From Paraburkholderia nodosa DSM 21604 (GTDB lineage Bacteria > Pseudomonadota > Gammaproteobacteria > Burkholderiales > Burkholderiaceae), in contig NZ_JAFA01000004.1 of NCBI RefSeq assembly GCF_000519185.1, positions 1-64,000 on the forward strand: 64,000 nucleotides of DNA, in the 5' to 3' direction. The notes under the pieces are model-generated. The model saw only the letters and a program-made list of their open reading frames with translations. It had not been told where the DNA came from and ran no database searches. Positions 42,746 to 51,683 of this stretch are shown here, in pieces. A program made the translations under genes and the position numbers. Numbering within the stretch: position 1 is the first letter of the stretch; every line of letters starts with the position of its first letter.

Positions 42746-44340
42746 ACGATCGAACCAGCGATCGGGCCGTGGCAGATAGCGCGCCGCCGTGGGGCGGCGC
42801 GGTATCGGTGGGCAGCCGCGAGGCGGCCATGCGTGCCCGCTTGCCGGTGGTCGAGGCGAGCGGCGTGACGAAGCGTTATGGCTCCACCGCGGCGCTCGCC
42901 GAGGTGAGCCTGCGCGTGATGGCCGGCGAATCGCACGCGCTGGTGGGCCGTAACGGCGCGGGCAAGTCCACGCTCGTTTCGATCCTCACCGGCTTGCGCA
43001 AGCCCGACGAAGGCAGCGTGCGCTTCAACGGCGAGAGCGCGCCCGCGCTCGCCGACCGCGACGCCTGGCGCGAGCGCGTGGCCTGCGTGTATCAGCATTC
43101 GACCATCATTCGCGATCTCACGGTCGCGGAGAACCTCTTCATCAATCGCCAGCCAAGGCGGCGCGGGGTGATCGACTGGCCCACCATGCGCCGCGACGCG
43201 CGTGCGCTGCTCGACCACTGGCGCATCGACGTGCGCGAGGACGCGCGCGCGGGCGACCTCACGGTCGAGGCGCGCCAGCTCGTGGAGATCGCGCGGGCGC
43301 TGTCGTATGGCGCGCGTTTCATCATCCTCGACGAACCGACCGCGCAGCTCGACGGCGAGGAAATCAAGCGCCTCTTCCGGCGTATCGACGAATTGCAGCG
43401 CGAAGGCGTGACGTTCCTGTTCATCTCGCACCATTTGCAGGAGGTGTACGAGATTTGCCAGGCCGTCACGGTGCTGCGCGACGCGCGGCACATCGTGAGC
43501 GCGAGCGTGGCCGAATTGCCGCGCGAGCGACTCATCGAAGCCATGACGGGCGAGCGCGGCGGCCTGAACGTCGCCGATGCGGCGGCGCGCGCGGCGCTGC
43601 CCGCCAACGCGCCGCTCGCGCTCGAAGTGCGCGGCCTCACGGGTCATGACTATCACGACGTGTCGTTCACGCTCAAGCGTGGCGAAGTGGTGGGCCTCAC
43701 GGGCGCGACGAGCAGCGGCCGCACGAGCGTCGGCGAGGCGATTGCAGGACTCGCGGCGCAGCGCGCGGGCGAGATCCGCGTGAAAGGCGCGCCGCTCACG
43801 CCCGGCGACGTGCCTGCGGCGCTGGCGAGCGGCGTGGGCTGCGTGCCGAAGGACCGCCATCATGAAGGGCTCGTGCTCACGCAGTCAGTGGCCGAGAACG
43901 CTTCCATGACGATTGCGGGCTTGCTGGGGCGTTTCGGTTTCGCACCGCCGGCGAAGAAGCAGGCATTTGGCAAGCGCATGATCGAGGCGCTCGGCATCGT
44001 CGCGCAAGGCCCGGATCACGTGGTTTCGGGGCTTTCGGGCGGCAACCAGCAAAAGGTGGTGATGGCGCGCGCGTTGGCAAGCAATCCTGACGTTCTCGTG
44101 CTGATCGACCCCACGGCCGGCGTGGACGTGAAGTCGAAGGAAGCGCTGCTCTCGGTCGTGGACCGCGTGCGCGACGAAGGCAAGGCCGTGCTCGTGGTGT
44201 CGAGCGAACTCGACGACTTGCGCACCTGCGACCGCGTGCTCGTGATGTTTCGCGGCGAGGTGGTCGCCGAAATGGCGGCCGGATGGCAGGACCACGAACT
44301 GATCGCATTGATTGAAGGAGTCGATCTCCATGAAGAATAG
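42742..44340 (+). CDS. Sugar ABC transporter ATP-binding protein (RbsA/MglA type, two ATPase domains)
   Basis: 532 residues with duplicated ATPase modules. Module 1 (about 36-260): Walker A GRNGAGKST, signature-like LTVEARQLVEIARAL, Walker B FIILDEPTAQ. Module 2 (about 290-530): the Walker A position reads GATSSGRTS without Lys, which is normal for the second half of RbsA-type proteins; signature LSGGNQQKVV and Walker B LVLIDPTAGVD, with Pro-Thr instead of the usual Glu. A 30-residue N-terminal leader precedes the core, so Met30 (42829) is an alternative start. It overlaps the permease gene by 11 bases. Confidence 0.87.
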   Translation: MNDRTSDRAVADSAPPWGGAVSVGSREAAMRARLPVVEASGVTKRYGSTAALAEVSLRVMAGESHALVGRNGAGKSTLVSILTGLRKPDEGSVRFNGESAPALADRDAWRERVACVYQHSTIIRDLTVAENLFINRQPRRRGVIDWPTMRRDARALLDHWRIDVREDARAGDLTVEARQLVEIARALSYGARFIILDEPTAQLDGEEIKRLFRRIDELQREGVTFLFISHHLQEVYEICQAVTVLRDARHIVSASVAELPRERLIEAMTGERGGLNVADAAARAALPANAPLALEVRGLTGHDYHDVSFTLKRGEVVGLTGATSSGRTSVGEAIAGLAAQRAGEIRVKGAPLTPGDVPAALASGVGCVPKDRHHEGLVLTQSVAENASMTIAGLLGRFGFAPPAKKQAFGKRMIEALGIVAQGPDHVVSGLSGGNQQKVVMARALASNPDVLVLIDPTAGVDVKSKEALLSVVDRVRDEGKAVLVVSSELDDLRTCDRVLVMFRGEVVAEMAAGWQDHELIALIEGVDLHEE

Positions 44341-45370
44341 TGTTTCGACGCCCGCGTTCGCGGCGGCGCAGGCCGATGCGGCCGCGAGCGCTCGCGGTGC
44401 GCGTCCGCGCATCCAGCTGGCGCGCCTGCGCGATTTCGCGCTGCTGCCCGCACTGGTGCTGCTGCTCGTGATCGGCGGTTTCGTGAGCCCGAGCTTTCTC
44501 ACGCGCGCGAATCTCATCAGCGTGCTCGGGGCTTCCGCTGCGCTCGCGCTCGTGGTGCTCGCCGAATCGCTGATCGTGCTCACGGGCAAGTTCGATCTTT
44601 CGCTCGAATCGACGGTGGGTATTGCGCCCGCCGTTGGCGCGATGCTCGTCATGCCGGCCGCTTCGGCGGGCTTCGGCTTGCAATGGCCCGCTTTCGCGGG
44701 GCTCGCCGCCATCGTGGCGGTGGGCGCGCTGATCGGCTTCATCAACGGCTTTCTGGTCGTGCGGCTGCGCCTGAACGCCTTCATCGTCACGCTCGCGATG
44801 CTGATCGTGTTGCGCGGCATGCTGGTGGGCGCAACCAAAGGCGGCACGCTCTTCGACATGCCTTCGTCGTTCTTCGCGCTCGCCACCACCATCGTGCTCG
44901 GCCTGCCGGTTTCCGTGTGGCTTGCCGCTGCCGCATTCGCGATTGCCGCGTTCATGCTGCGCTATCACCGCGTGGGCCGCGCGCTCTATGCGATCGGCGG
45001 CAATCCCGACGCGGCGCGCGCCGCGGGCATCCGCGTGGAGCGCATCACGTGGGGCGTGTTCGTGCTCGGCAGCGTGCTCGCTGCGATTGGCGGCTTGATC
45101 GTCACCGGCTACGTGGGCGCGATCAACGCGAACCAGGGCAACGGCATGATCTTCACGGTGTTCGCGGCGGCCGTGATCGGCGGCATTTCGCTCGACGGCG
45201 GCAAGGGCACGATGCTCGGTGCGCTCTCGGGCGTGCTGCTGCTCGGCGTGGTGCAGAACCTGCTCACGCTCGCTCAGGTGCCGTCGTTCTGGATTCAGGC
45301 GATTTACGGGGCGATCATCCTCGGCTCGCTGATGGTGGCGCGGCTCGCGGGCGGCGAGGCACAGAACTAA
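44330..45370 (+). CDS. Sugar ABC transporter permease (RbsC type)
   Basis: 346 residues with 8-10 hydrophobic segments. RbsC/BPD_transp_2 motifs: FVSPSFLTRANLISVLGASA (about 48-67), LIVLTGKFDLSLESTVGIAP, FINGFLVVRLRLNAFIVTLA and RALYAIGGNPDAARAAGIRV (about 218-237), the coupling-loop signature. It forms the homodimeric channel energised by the preceding ATPase. The start codon lies inside the ATPase gene. GGAGTCGATCTCC upstream provides the ribosome site. Confidence 0.88.
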   Translation: MKNSVSTPAFAAAQADAAASARGARPRIQLARLRDFALLPALVLLLVIGGFVSPSFLTRANLISVLGASAALALVVLAESLIVLTGKFDLSLESTVGIAPAVGAMLVMPAASAGFGLQWPAFAGLAAIVAVGALIGFINGFLVVRLRLNAFIVTLAMLIVLRGMLVGATKGGTLFDMPSSFFALATTIVLGLPVSVWLAAAAFAIAAFMLRYHRVGRALYAIGGNPDAARAAGIRVERITWGVFVLGSVLAAIGGLIVTGYVGAINANQGNGMIFTVFAAAVIGGISLDGGKGTMLGALSGVLLLGVVQNLLTLAQVPSFWIQAIYGAIILGSLMVARLAGGEAQN

Positions 45371-45385
45371 ACGCGGAGACTATCT

Positions 45386-45715
45386 GTGAACGGCAACGCA
45401 CCCCATACCGACTCCCGCCTCATTCTGCTCGCGCCTGAGGACAACTGCCTGATCGCGGCGGCGCGCCTGGCGGCGGGCGAGACGGTGGAGATAGAAGGCG
45501 AGCGCGTGACGCTCGCGAAGACGATCGAACTCGGCCACAAGGTGGCGCGCCGCGCGCTCGCGCAAGACGAGAAGGTGCTGCGCTATGGCGCGCGCATCGG
45601 CCACGTGAACGAGCCGGTGGCGCGCGGCGAGCATCTGCACACGCACAACCTGGAAAGCGATTACTTGCCGACCTATACGCACGACGCGGGGCACGAGTTC
45701 GTGCCGCACAAGTAA
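45386..45715 (+). CDS. Altronate-dehydratase-type small subunit (SAF domain, UxaA N-terminal)
   Basis: 109 residues from GTG 45386. The SAF domain matches the N-terminal part of UxaA: LILLAPEDNCLIAAARLAAG, VTLAKTIELGHKVARRALA, then IGHVNEPVARGEHLHTHNLE, where the GHK and HTHN elements contact the sugar acid. In E. coli UxaA this domain is fused to the large catalytic part. Here the large part is the next gene, 42 bases downstream, so the two subunits presumably assemble as a heteromer. Confidence 0.85.
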   Translation: MNGNAPHTDSRLILLAPEDNCLIAAARLAAGETVEIEGERVTLAKTIELGHKVARRALAQDEKVLRYGARIGHVNEPVARGEHLHTHNLESDYLPTYTHDAGHEFVPHK

Positions 45716-45757
45716 CGCCACCATGATGCGGCACGTGCCGCGAGCAGGATTCAAGTT

Positions 45758-47071
45758 ATGAGCGATAGCAACGTCACCCCTTCACAAGCCGCCGCGCCGA
45801 TGCTCGAAGGCTGGCTGCGCAACGACGGCCGCAAGGGCATTCGCAACGTGGTTGCGGTGGCCTATCTCGTGGAATGCGCGCACCATGTGGCGCAGGAAAT
45901 CGTCGCGCAGTTCCGCGAGCCCTTTGGCGCTTTCGACGATCCGCACGCGCTGCAGCAGCCAAAAGAGCCGCCGGTGCATCTGATCGGATTTCCGGGCTGT
46001 TTCCCGAACAGCTACGCCGAGAAGATGATGAAGCAGCTCACCACGCATCCGAACGTGGGCGCGGTGTTGTTCGTCTCGCTCGGCTGCGAAAGCATGAACA
46101 AGCACTATCTCGTGGAGCAGGTGCGCGCCAGTGGCCGTCCGGTAGAAGTCCTGACGATCCAGGAAAAGGGCGGCACGCGCAGCACGATCCAGTACGGTCT
46201 CGACTGGGTGCGCGAGGCGCGTGCGCAGCTCGCCGCGCAGCAGAAGGTGCCGATGCGCCTCGATGAACTCGTGGTTGGCACGATTTGCGGCGGCTCGGAC
46301 GGCACGAGCGGCATCACCGCCAACCCGGCTGTGGGCCGCGCCTTCGATCAGCTGATCGCAGCGGGTTCGGCCTGCATTTTCGAGGAGACCGGCGAACTGG
46401 TAGGCTGTGAATTCCACATGAAGAGCCGGGCGGCCAGGCCCGAACTGGGCGAGGAGATCGTCGCGAGCGTGGCCAAGGCGGCGCGCTATTACTCGATTCT
46501 CGGCCACGGTTCGTTCGCCGTCGGCAATGCGGACGGCGGCCTCACCACACAGGAAGAGAAGTCGCTCGGCGCGTATGCGAAAAGCGGCGCCTCGCCGATC
46601 GTCGGCATCGTGAAGCCGGGCGACGTGCCGCCCACGGGTGGTCTCTATCTGCTCGACGTGGTGCCCGATGGCGAGCCGCGCTTCGGCTTTCCGAATATCA
46701 GCGACAATGCGGAAATCGCGGAGCTGATCGCCTGCGGCGCGCACGTGATCCTGTTCACGACGGGGCGCGGGTCGGTGGTGGGCTCGGCGCTTGCGCCCGT
46801 CATCAAGGTGTGCGCGAACCCGCTGACCTACCGCAACCTCGCCGGCGACATGGACGTGGACGCGGGCCGCATTCTGGAAGGACGCGCGACGCTCGACGAA
46901 GTGGGGCGCGAAGTGTTCGACCGCACGCTGGCGGTAGCGGGCGGCGAGCGTTCGAAGTCGGAAATGCTCGGGCACCAGGAGTTTATCCTCACGTACAAGA
47001 CGTTCGAGCCAGTCGGCCCCGCATGCCTGCCCGCCAGCGTGCGCGTGCCGATTGTCGAAGCCGCGAACTGA
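45758..47071 (+). CDS. Altronate-dehydratase-type large subunit (UxaA C-terminal family)
   Basis: 437 residues matching the catalytic two-thirds of UxaA/GarD dehydratases: LEGWLRNDGRKGIRNVVAV at the N-terminus, GFPGCFPNSYAEKMM, SLGCESMNKHYLV, TICGGSDGTSGITANPAVG (about 173-191) and the C-terminal GHQEFILTYKTFEPVGPACL. Conserved Cys residues fit the metal-dependent dehydration of an aldonate to a 2-keto-3-deoxy acid. From the neighbours the substrate is probably L-fuconate or a relative, not D-altronate: no uronate isomerase or altronate oxidoreductase gene is present. Confidence 0.85.
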   Translation: MSDSNVTPSQAAAPMLEGWLRNDGRKGIRNVVAVAYLVECAHHVAQEIVAQFREPFGAFDDPHALQQPKEPPVHLIGFPGCFPNSYAEKMMKQLTTHPNVGAVLFVSLGCESMNKHYLVEQVRASGRPVEVLTIQEKGGTRSTIQYGLDWVREARAQLAAQQKVPMRLDELVVGTICGGSDGTSGITANPAVGRAFDQLIAAGSACIFEETGELVGCEFHMKSRAARPELGEEIVASVAKAARYYSILGHGSFAVGNADGGLTTQEEKSLGAYAKSGASPIVGIVKPGDVPPTGGLYLLDVVPDGEPRFGFPNISDNAEIAELIACGAHVILFTTGRGSVVGSALAPVIKVCANPLTYRNLAGDMDVDAGRILEGRATLDEVGREVFDRTLAVAGGERSKSEMLGHQEFILTYKTFEPVGPACLPASVRVPIVEAAN

Positions 47072-47128
47072 AATGCGCAGTCGGATGATTTCGTTGTGAG
47101 AGCAACCATCTCCAGGAGGTGACGAGCC

Positions 47129-48166
47129 ATGGCGCAAGAACAGCATCCCAGGGTGGCGCATACGCGCCGTATCGGCCGCACGGCGCTCGAAGTCAGCGCA
47201 TTGGGTCTAGGCACCGCGCCGCTCGGCGGCCTGTATCGCGACCTGTCCGAAGAGGAGGCGCAAGCCACCGTCGATGCCGCGTGGCAAGCCGGCATCCGCT
47301 TTTTCGATACCGCGCCGCACTACGGCCACACCAAGGCCGAGCACCGGCTGGGCGCGGCGTTGCGGCGCTATCCGCGCAGTGAGTACGTGATTTCCACGAA
47401 AGTGGGCCGCCATTTCGTGCCGCGCACGCACCCGTACGACGGCAGCGAGGGCTGGCAAAACCCGCTGCCCTTCGAAGCGATCTTCGACTACACGCGCGAC
47501 GGCATCCTGCGTTCGTTCGAAGACAGCCAGCAGCGGCTCGGCCTCGTCGAGATCGATATCCTGCTCGTGCACGATATCGGCCGCTATACGCACGGCGAGC
47601 GCAACGAGCACTACTGGCGGCAACTGAGCGACAGCGGTTTCAAGGCGCTCGACGAATTGCGCAAGGCGGGCGCGATCAAGGCGATCGGCTTCGGCGTGAA
47701 CGAGCGCGAAGTGATACGCGAAGCGATGCAGGAATTCGACATCGACTGCGCGCTGCTGGCAGGCCGCTATACGCTGCTCGAACAGGCGCCGCTCGACGAC
47801 CTCCTGCCCGAGTGCGAGAAGAAGGGTGTGAGCATTCTGCTAGGCGGCGCGTTCAATTCGGGCATTCTCGCGCACGGGCTGCTCGGCGAACTCAAGTTCA
47901 ACTACGCCGATGCGCCCCAGGAAGTGGTCGAACGCGTGGCGCGGCTCGATACCATCTGCCGGACCTACGACGCGCCGCTCGCGGCGGCGGCGCTGCAGTT
48001 TCCCTATGCGCACCCGGCCGTGGCGACGGTGCTCAACGGCGCACGCAGCCCGCAGGAGGTGCGCGAGAACGTCGCCTCGTTCGAGACGAATTTGCCCCGC
48101 GAGTTGTGGCTCGCGCTGCGCGACAAGGGTCTCATCGATCCGCGCGCGCCGCTGCCGCAGGCCTGA
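47129..48166 (+). CDS. Aldo/keto reductase, probable L-fucose (D-threo-aldose) 1-dehydrogenase
   Basis: 345 residues. AKR catalytic tetrad: Asp and Tyr in FFDTAPHYGHTKAE, Lys in VISTKVGRHF, His in ILLVHDIGRY. The loop RYTHGERNEHYW and the later LLGGAFNSGILAHG are typical of D-threo-aldose dehydrogenases, which oxidise L-fucose, D-arabinose or L-galactose at C1 to a lactone with NAD(P)+. A perfect AGGAGGTGA ribosome site at 47114-47122 suggests strong translation. The lactonase gene follows by three bases. The sugar is inferred. Confidence 0.82.
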   Translation: MAQEQHPRVAHTRRIGRTALEVSALGLGTAPLGGLYRDLSEEEAQATVDAAWQAGIRFFDTAPHYGHTKAEHRLGAALRRYPRSEYVISTKVGRHFVPRTHPYDGSEGWQNPLPFEAIFDYTRDGILRSFEDSQQRLGLVEIDILLVHDIGRYTHGERNEHYWRQLSDSGFKALDELRKAGAIKAIGFGVNEREVIREAMQEFDIDCALLAGRYTLLEQAPLDDLLPECEKKGVSILLGGAFNSGILAHGLLGELKFNYADAPQEVVERVARLDTICRTYDAPLAAAALQFPYAHPAVATVLNGARSPQEVRENVASFETNLPRELWLALRDKGLIDPRAPLPQA

Positions 48167-48169
48167 GCC

Positions 48170-49045
48170 ATGGCTACGATCGAACGGATCGACGCCCATC
48201 AGCACTATTGGGATCCCGCGCGCGGCGATTACGGCTGGCTCACGCCTTCGATGACCGCGCTGTATCGTGCGTTCGGACCCGCCGATCTCGCGCCGCTGCG
48301 CGCGTCGTGCGGCGTGGCGCGCACGGTGGTCGTGCAGGCTGCGCCGACCGTCGAAGAAACGCGCTGGCTGCTCGATCTTGCGCGCAACGAGCCCTCGATT
48401 GCGGGCGTGGTGGGCTGGGTGCCGCTCGACGACCCGCACGTCGCCACGCTGATCGCCGAACTCGCGCGCGAGCCGAAGCTACGCGGTGTGCGCCCCATGC
48501 TGCAGGACCTGCCCGACGACGACTGGATCGAGAATGCCGATACCGCGCGAGGCGTGGAAGCGCTCATTGCACACGATCTAGCCTTCGACGCACTCGTGTT
48601 CACGCGCCATGCGCATGCGCTCGCGACCTTTCTCGCGCGCAATCCTGCGCTGCGCGTGGTGATCGATCATGGCGCGAAGCCGCCAATTGCAGACGGTGGC
48701 GAAAACGGTTACGCCCCATGGTCGCAGGCCATCTCGCGGTTCGCGCGATTTCCGCAAGTGCACTGCAAGCTTTCCGGGCTCGCGACCGAAGCCGCGCCTG
48801 GCTGGAACGACGCCACGCTCGCGCCGTGGGTCGCGCATCTGCTTGCCGCGTTCGGGCCGCAACGCCTCATGTGGGGCAGCGACTGGCCGGTGCTGAACCT
48901 CAATGGCGACTACGCACGCTGGCACGCGAGTGCGCAACAACTCACCAGGACACTTTCCGCTGACGAGCGCGCCGCCGTATTCGGCGGCAACGCTGCGGCT
49001 TTCTATCGGCTTAAAACCGGGCTCGGAGACCATCCAGCCGGTTAG
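48170..49045 (+). CDS. Amidohydrolase-superfamily lactonase (COG3618), probable L-fuconolactonase
   Basis: 291 residues. First-strand metal site IDAHQHYWDP (His-X-His), VVQAAPTVEETRWLLDLA, GVRPMLQDLPDD, VIDHGAKPPI and MWGSDWPVLNL with the catalytic Asp are all COG3618 hallmarks. Characterised COG3618 members hydrolyse fucono-, galactono- or rhamnono-lactones. It opens the lactone made by the adjacent aldo/keto reductase to the aldonate used by the two-gene dehydratase. It starts three bases after the previous stop. Confidence 0.84.
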   Translation: MATIERIDAHQHYWDPARGDYGWLTPSMTALYRAFGPADLAPLRASCGVARTVVVQAAPTVEETRWLLDLARNEPSIAGVVGWVPLDDPHVATLIAELAREPKLRGVRPMLQDLPDDDWIENADTARGVEALIAHDLAFDALVFTRHAHALATFLARNPALRVVIDHGAKPPIADGGENGYAPWSQAISRFARFPQVHCKLSGLATEAAPGWNDATLAPWVAHLLAAFGPQRLMWGSDWPVLNLNGDYARWHASAQQLTRTLSADERAAVFGGNAAAFYRLKTGLGDHPAG

Positions 49046-49201
49046 AAAACGTCCGCCGAACGCCACGAGGCGCGCCTGCGTCGCCATAATGGCCGTTTGC
49101 GTCATCCCAACTTCTTCCCGCGATTGCATCGCTCGATCGCGGCATGGGGGCCTGCTGCAATACGGGGTATCGCCGTGCCGCGCTTCCAACCGGAGTGGCA
49201 G

Positions 49202-49945
49202 ATGGTACAAAGACTGGCCGGCAAGACGGCCTTGATCACCGCGGCAGGCCAGGGCATCGGCTACGCGGCCGCCGAACTGTTCGCGCGCGAAGGCGCGCGC
49301 GTGATCGCCACGGACCTGCGCATCGACGCGCTTGCGGCGCTGCCGGTCGAGGCGCGCAAGCTCGACGTGCTCGACGGCGCGGCCATCACGGCGCTCGCAC
49401 AGGAACTGGGCGCGATCGACGTGCTGTTCAACTGCGCGGGCTTCGTGCACGCGGGCTCGATACTGGAAGCGAGCGAAGAAGACTGGGACTTCGCGTTCGA
49501 TCTGAACGCGAAGGCGATGTACCGGACCATCCGCGCCTTCCTGCCGGGCATGCTGGCGAAGGGCGGCGGGTCGATCATCAACATGTCGTCGGCGGCGTCG
49601 AGCGTGAAGGGCGTGCCCAACCGCTTCGTGTACGGCGCCTCGAAGGCCGCTGTGATAGGGTTGACGAAGGCCGTGGCCGCGGACTTCGTGACGCGCGGCA
49701 TCCGCTGCAACGCGATCTGCCCGGGCACGGTGTCGTCGCCGTCGCTGGAGGAGCGCATCGCCACGCAGGCGGCGGCGCAGGGCACGAGCGTGGACGCGGC
49801 GCGCGCCGCGTTCGTCGCGCGCCAGCCGATGGGCCGCGTGGGCAAGCCCGAGGAAATCGCGGCGCTCGCGCTCTACCTTGCCTCCGACGAATCCGGGTTC
49901 ACGACCGGCCAGGCGCATGTGATCGACGGCGGATGGTCTAACTAG
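49202..49945 (+). CDS. Short-chain dehydrogenase, probable 2-keto-3-deoxy-L-fuconate dehydrogenase
   Basis: 247 residues. The Rossmann motif TAAGQGIG (TGxxxGIG variant, about 13-20), cofactor-binding Asp in VIATDLRID (which favours NAD+), NCAG, Ser of INMSSAAS and the YGASKAA Tyr-Lys pair are present. The CPGTVSSPSLEERIATQAAA segment is typical of the 2-keto-3-deoxy-fuconate/rhamnonate dehydrogenase group. GGAG lies eight bases before ATG 49202; frames starting earlier lack a ribosome site. It should oxidise the dehydratase product at C4 to a 2,4-diketo acid for the next enzyme. Confidence 0.85.
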   Translation: MVQRLAGKTALITAAGQGIGYAAAELFAREGARVIATDLRIDALAALPVEARKLDVLDGAAITALAQELGAIDVLFNCAGFVHAGSILEASEEDWDFAFDLNAKAMYRTIRAFLPGMLAKGGGSIINMSSAASSVKGVPNRFVYGASKAAVIGLTKAVAADFVTRGIRCNAICPGTVSSPSLEERIATQAAAQGTSVDAARAAFVARQPMGRVGKPEEIAALALYLASDESGFTTGQAHVIDGGWSN

Positions 49946-50014
49946 TTAGCCCCGACATTCGCCCCAGGCGATTCTGACCGACTGCAACGCACAGACACAC
50001 GAGGAACACAGACG

Positions 50015-50863
50015 ATGAAACTGCTTCGCTATGGCCCGAAGGGCCACGAGAAACCGGGCCTGCTCGACGCCGAAGGCCGCATTCGCGCGCTCTCGGGCAA
50101 CGTGGCCGACATTGCGGGCGACGTGCTCTCGGACGCCGGCCTCGCACAACTGCGCACGATCGATCCGGAAACGTTGCCGCTCGTCGAAGGCAATCCGCGT
50201 ATCGGGCCCTGCGTGGGCCACATCGGCAAGATGGTCTGCATCGGCCTGAACTATGCCGATCACGCCGCCGAGTCGGGCATGCCGGTGCCGAGCGAGCCGG
50301 TCGTCTTCAACAAGTGGACGAGCGCCATCGTCGGCCCGAACGACGACATCGAGATCCCGCGCGGCTCGAAGAAGACCGACTGGGAAGTGGAGCTGGGCGT
50401 GGTGATCGGCAAGCACGCGAAGAACGTGAGCGAGGCCGATGCGCTCAACTACGTGGCGGGCTACTGCGTGATCAACGACGTGTCCGAGCGTGAATGGCAG
50501 ATCGAGCGCGGCGGCCAGTGGGACAAGGGCAAGGGCTTCGACACCTTCGGCCCGACCGGCCCGTGGCTCGTCACGCGCGACGAAGTCGCCGATCCGCAGA
50601 ACCTCTCCATGTGGCTCGAGGTGGACGGCCATCGCTACCAGAACGGCAGCACGCGCACGATGATCTTCACGGTCGCGAAGCTCGTTTCGTATCTCTCGGA
50701 GTGCATGAGCCTGCAGCCGGGCGACGTGATCTCCACCGGCACGCCGCCGGGCGTGGGCATGGGCGTGAAGCCGAACCCCGTGTTCTTGAAGGCGGGGCAG
50801 ACGGTGCGCCTTGGCATCGAGGGCCTGGGCGAGCAGCAGCAGAAAACGCGCGCGGCGGAGTAA
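50015..50863 (+). CDS. Fumarylacetoacetate-hydrolase family, probable 2,4-diketo-3-deoxy-L-fuconate hydrolase
   Basis: 282 residues. FAH-fold motifs: KMVCIGLNYADHAAESG (about 73-89), VFNKWTSAIVGPNDDIEIP, Glu metal ligands in DWEVELGVVIG, GYCVINDVSEREWQ and GDVISTGTPPGVGMG. Homologues are often labelled ureidoglycolate lyase, but with this neighbourhood hydrolysis of a 2,4-diketo-3-deoxy acid to pyruvate plus L-lactate (from fucose) fits best. GAGGAACACAGACG precedes the ATG. It is the last gene of the operon; a strong hairpin follows. Confidence 0.85.
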   Translation: MKLLRYGPKGHEKPGLLDAEGRIRALSGNVADIAGDVLSDAGLAQLRTIDPETLPLVEGNPRIGPCVGHIGKMVCIGLNYADHAAESGMPVPSEPVVFNKWTSAIVGPNDDIEIPRGSKKTDWEVELGVVIGKHAKNVSEADALNYVAGYCVINDVSEREWQIERGGQWDKGKGFDTFGPTGPWLVTRDEVADPQNLSMWLEVDGHRYQNGSTRTMIFTVAKLVSYLSECMSLQPGDVISTGTPPGVGMGVKPNPVFLKAGQTVRLGIEGLGEQQQKTRAAE

Positions 50864-50880
50864 GCGCGCCTGAAGCACAA

Positions 50881-50935
50881 AAAGCGCGCGAGGGGAGGCG
50901 GGACAAACCCGCTTCGCCTCGCGCGCTTTGTTTTA
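50881..50935. terminator. Bidirectional terminator between sugar operon and thioesterase gene
   Basis: A long hairpin with arms beginning AAAGCGCGCGAGG and ending CCTCGCGCGCTTT, inner GCGGG/CCCGC pairs, then TTTT on the + strand and an A-rich start that gives U on the other strand. It lies between convergent genes. Confidence 0.8.
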
Positions 50936-50948
50936 CGGCGCGGGCTTC

Positions 50949-51392
50949 TCAGTTCGCCGGACTTTTCTCTTCCGGCCCACTGCCTTCCGCGAGCCGGTTC
51001 ACCGTCCCCTGCGCTAGCGCCACGAGCTTTTCGTCGCCGTTTTCCATCACGTACACGCTGCACTGGCAGGTGGCCTGATGGCGTCCCGCGTGCACCACGC
51101 GCGCCCGCGCCATCAGCGTGCCCTTGAGCGCCGGGCGCAGATAGTTGATCTTGTATTCCCCCGTCACCACCCGCGGCCCGAGCGCCAGCGCGCCGGCGAA
51201 GGTCAGCGCGTTGTCGGCGAGATAGCTGATCACCCCGCCATGCACGTAGCCATGCTGCTGCTTGAGTTCGTCGCGGACGGGCAGGCGCAGGGTCAGCTCG
51301 TCGGTTCCCACGTGTGTCAGTTCGGTTCCGAGCAGCACGCTGAACGGTTGGGCATGCAAAGCGCCGCGCGCGCGGTCCACAAGATCTGTCAT
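50949..51392 (-). CDS. PaaI-family thioesterase (hotdog fold)
   Basis: 147 residues. The hotdog core contains HGYVHGGVISYLADNALTFA (about 46-65), the catalytic HGG followed by Asp, and YKINYLRPALKGTLMARARV. PaaI-like thioesterases hydrolyse aromatic or medium-chain acyl-CoA thioesters and keep CoA available. The first 20 residues and last 12 are variable. It stands alone, converging on the sugar operon; there is no sign that it belongs to it. Confidence 0.87.
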   Translation of the reverse strand: MTDLVDRARGALHAQPFSVLLGTELTHVGTDELTLRLPVRDELKQQHGYVHGGVISYLADNALTFAGALALGPRVVTGEYKINYLRPALKGTLMARARVVHAGRHQATCQCSVYVMENGDEKLVALAQGTVNRLAEGSGPEEKSPAN

Positions 51393-51562
51393 CGTCGCAT
51401 TCCCTGGGTCTATCCCCGAGTGGTTTCCTAACCACTGTAGGAAGCCTTAGCGTCGAGTCAAGGTGAATCGAACCGAGTTGGCCATTCTATTGTTGCGGAA
51501 AATGCAGGGAATGGCCGCGCGACCATTGCTGAAATGATCCGTTGCGCATTTTGGGGCGTTTT

Positions 51563-51584
51563 TTCACGGTTTATTCACGGTTTA
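51563..51584. repeat. Tandem 11-bp duplication upstream of a chemoreceptor gene
   Basis: TTCACGGTTTA occurs twice head to tail (51563-51573, 51574-51584), about 100 bases before the chemoreceptor start. It is AT-rich relative to its surroundings and may be a duplicated binding site. Confidence 0.6.
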
Positions 51585-51683
51585 GGGCTCAAAAACCGGG
51601 TTTGCGTGGCCGTAAACGCAGTGCGGGCCCGAGCGATCACATGCTCGAGCCTCACTCATTCACTGCCATCCCAGGTGTCCCCG

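Noticed and set aside
44000..44340. Missing Walker A Lys in the second half of the sugar ABC ATPase as an anomaly
   Set aside because: RbsA/MglA-type proteins normally have a degenerate second Walker A, so this is expected for the family.
45386..47071. Split UxaA considered as a frameshifted single gene
   Set aside because: The two parts have separate stop and start codons with a 42-base gap and each matches a complete domain, so a two-subunit enzyme is more likely than a broken one.
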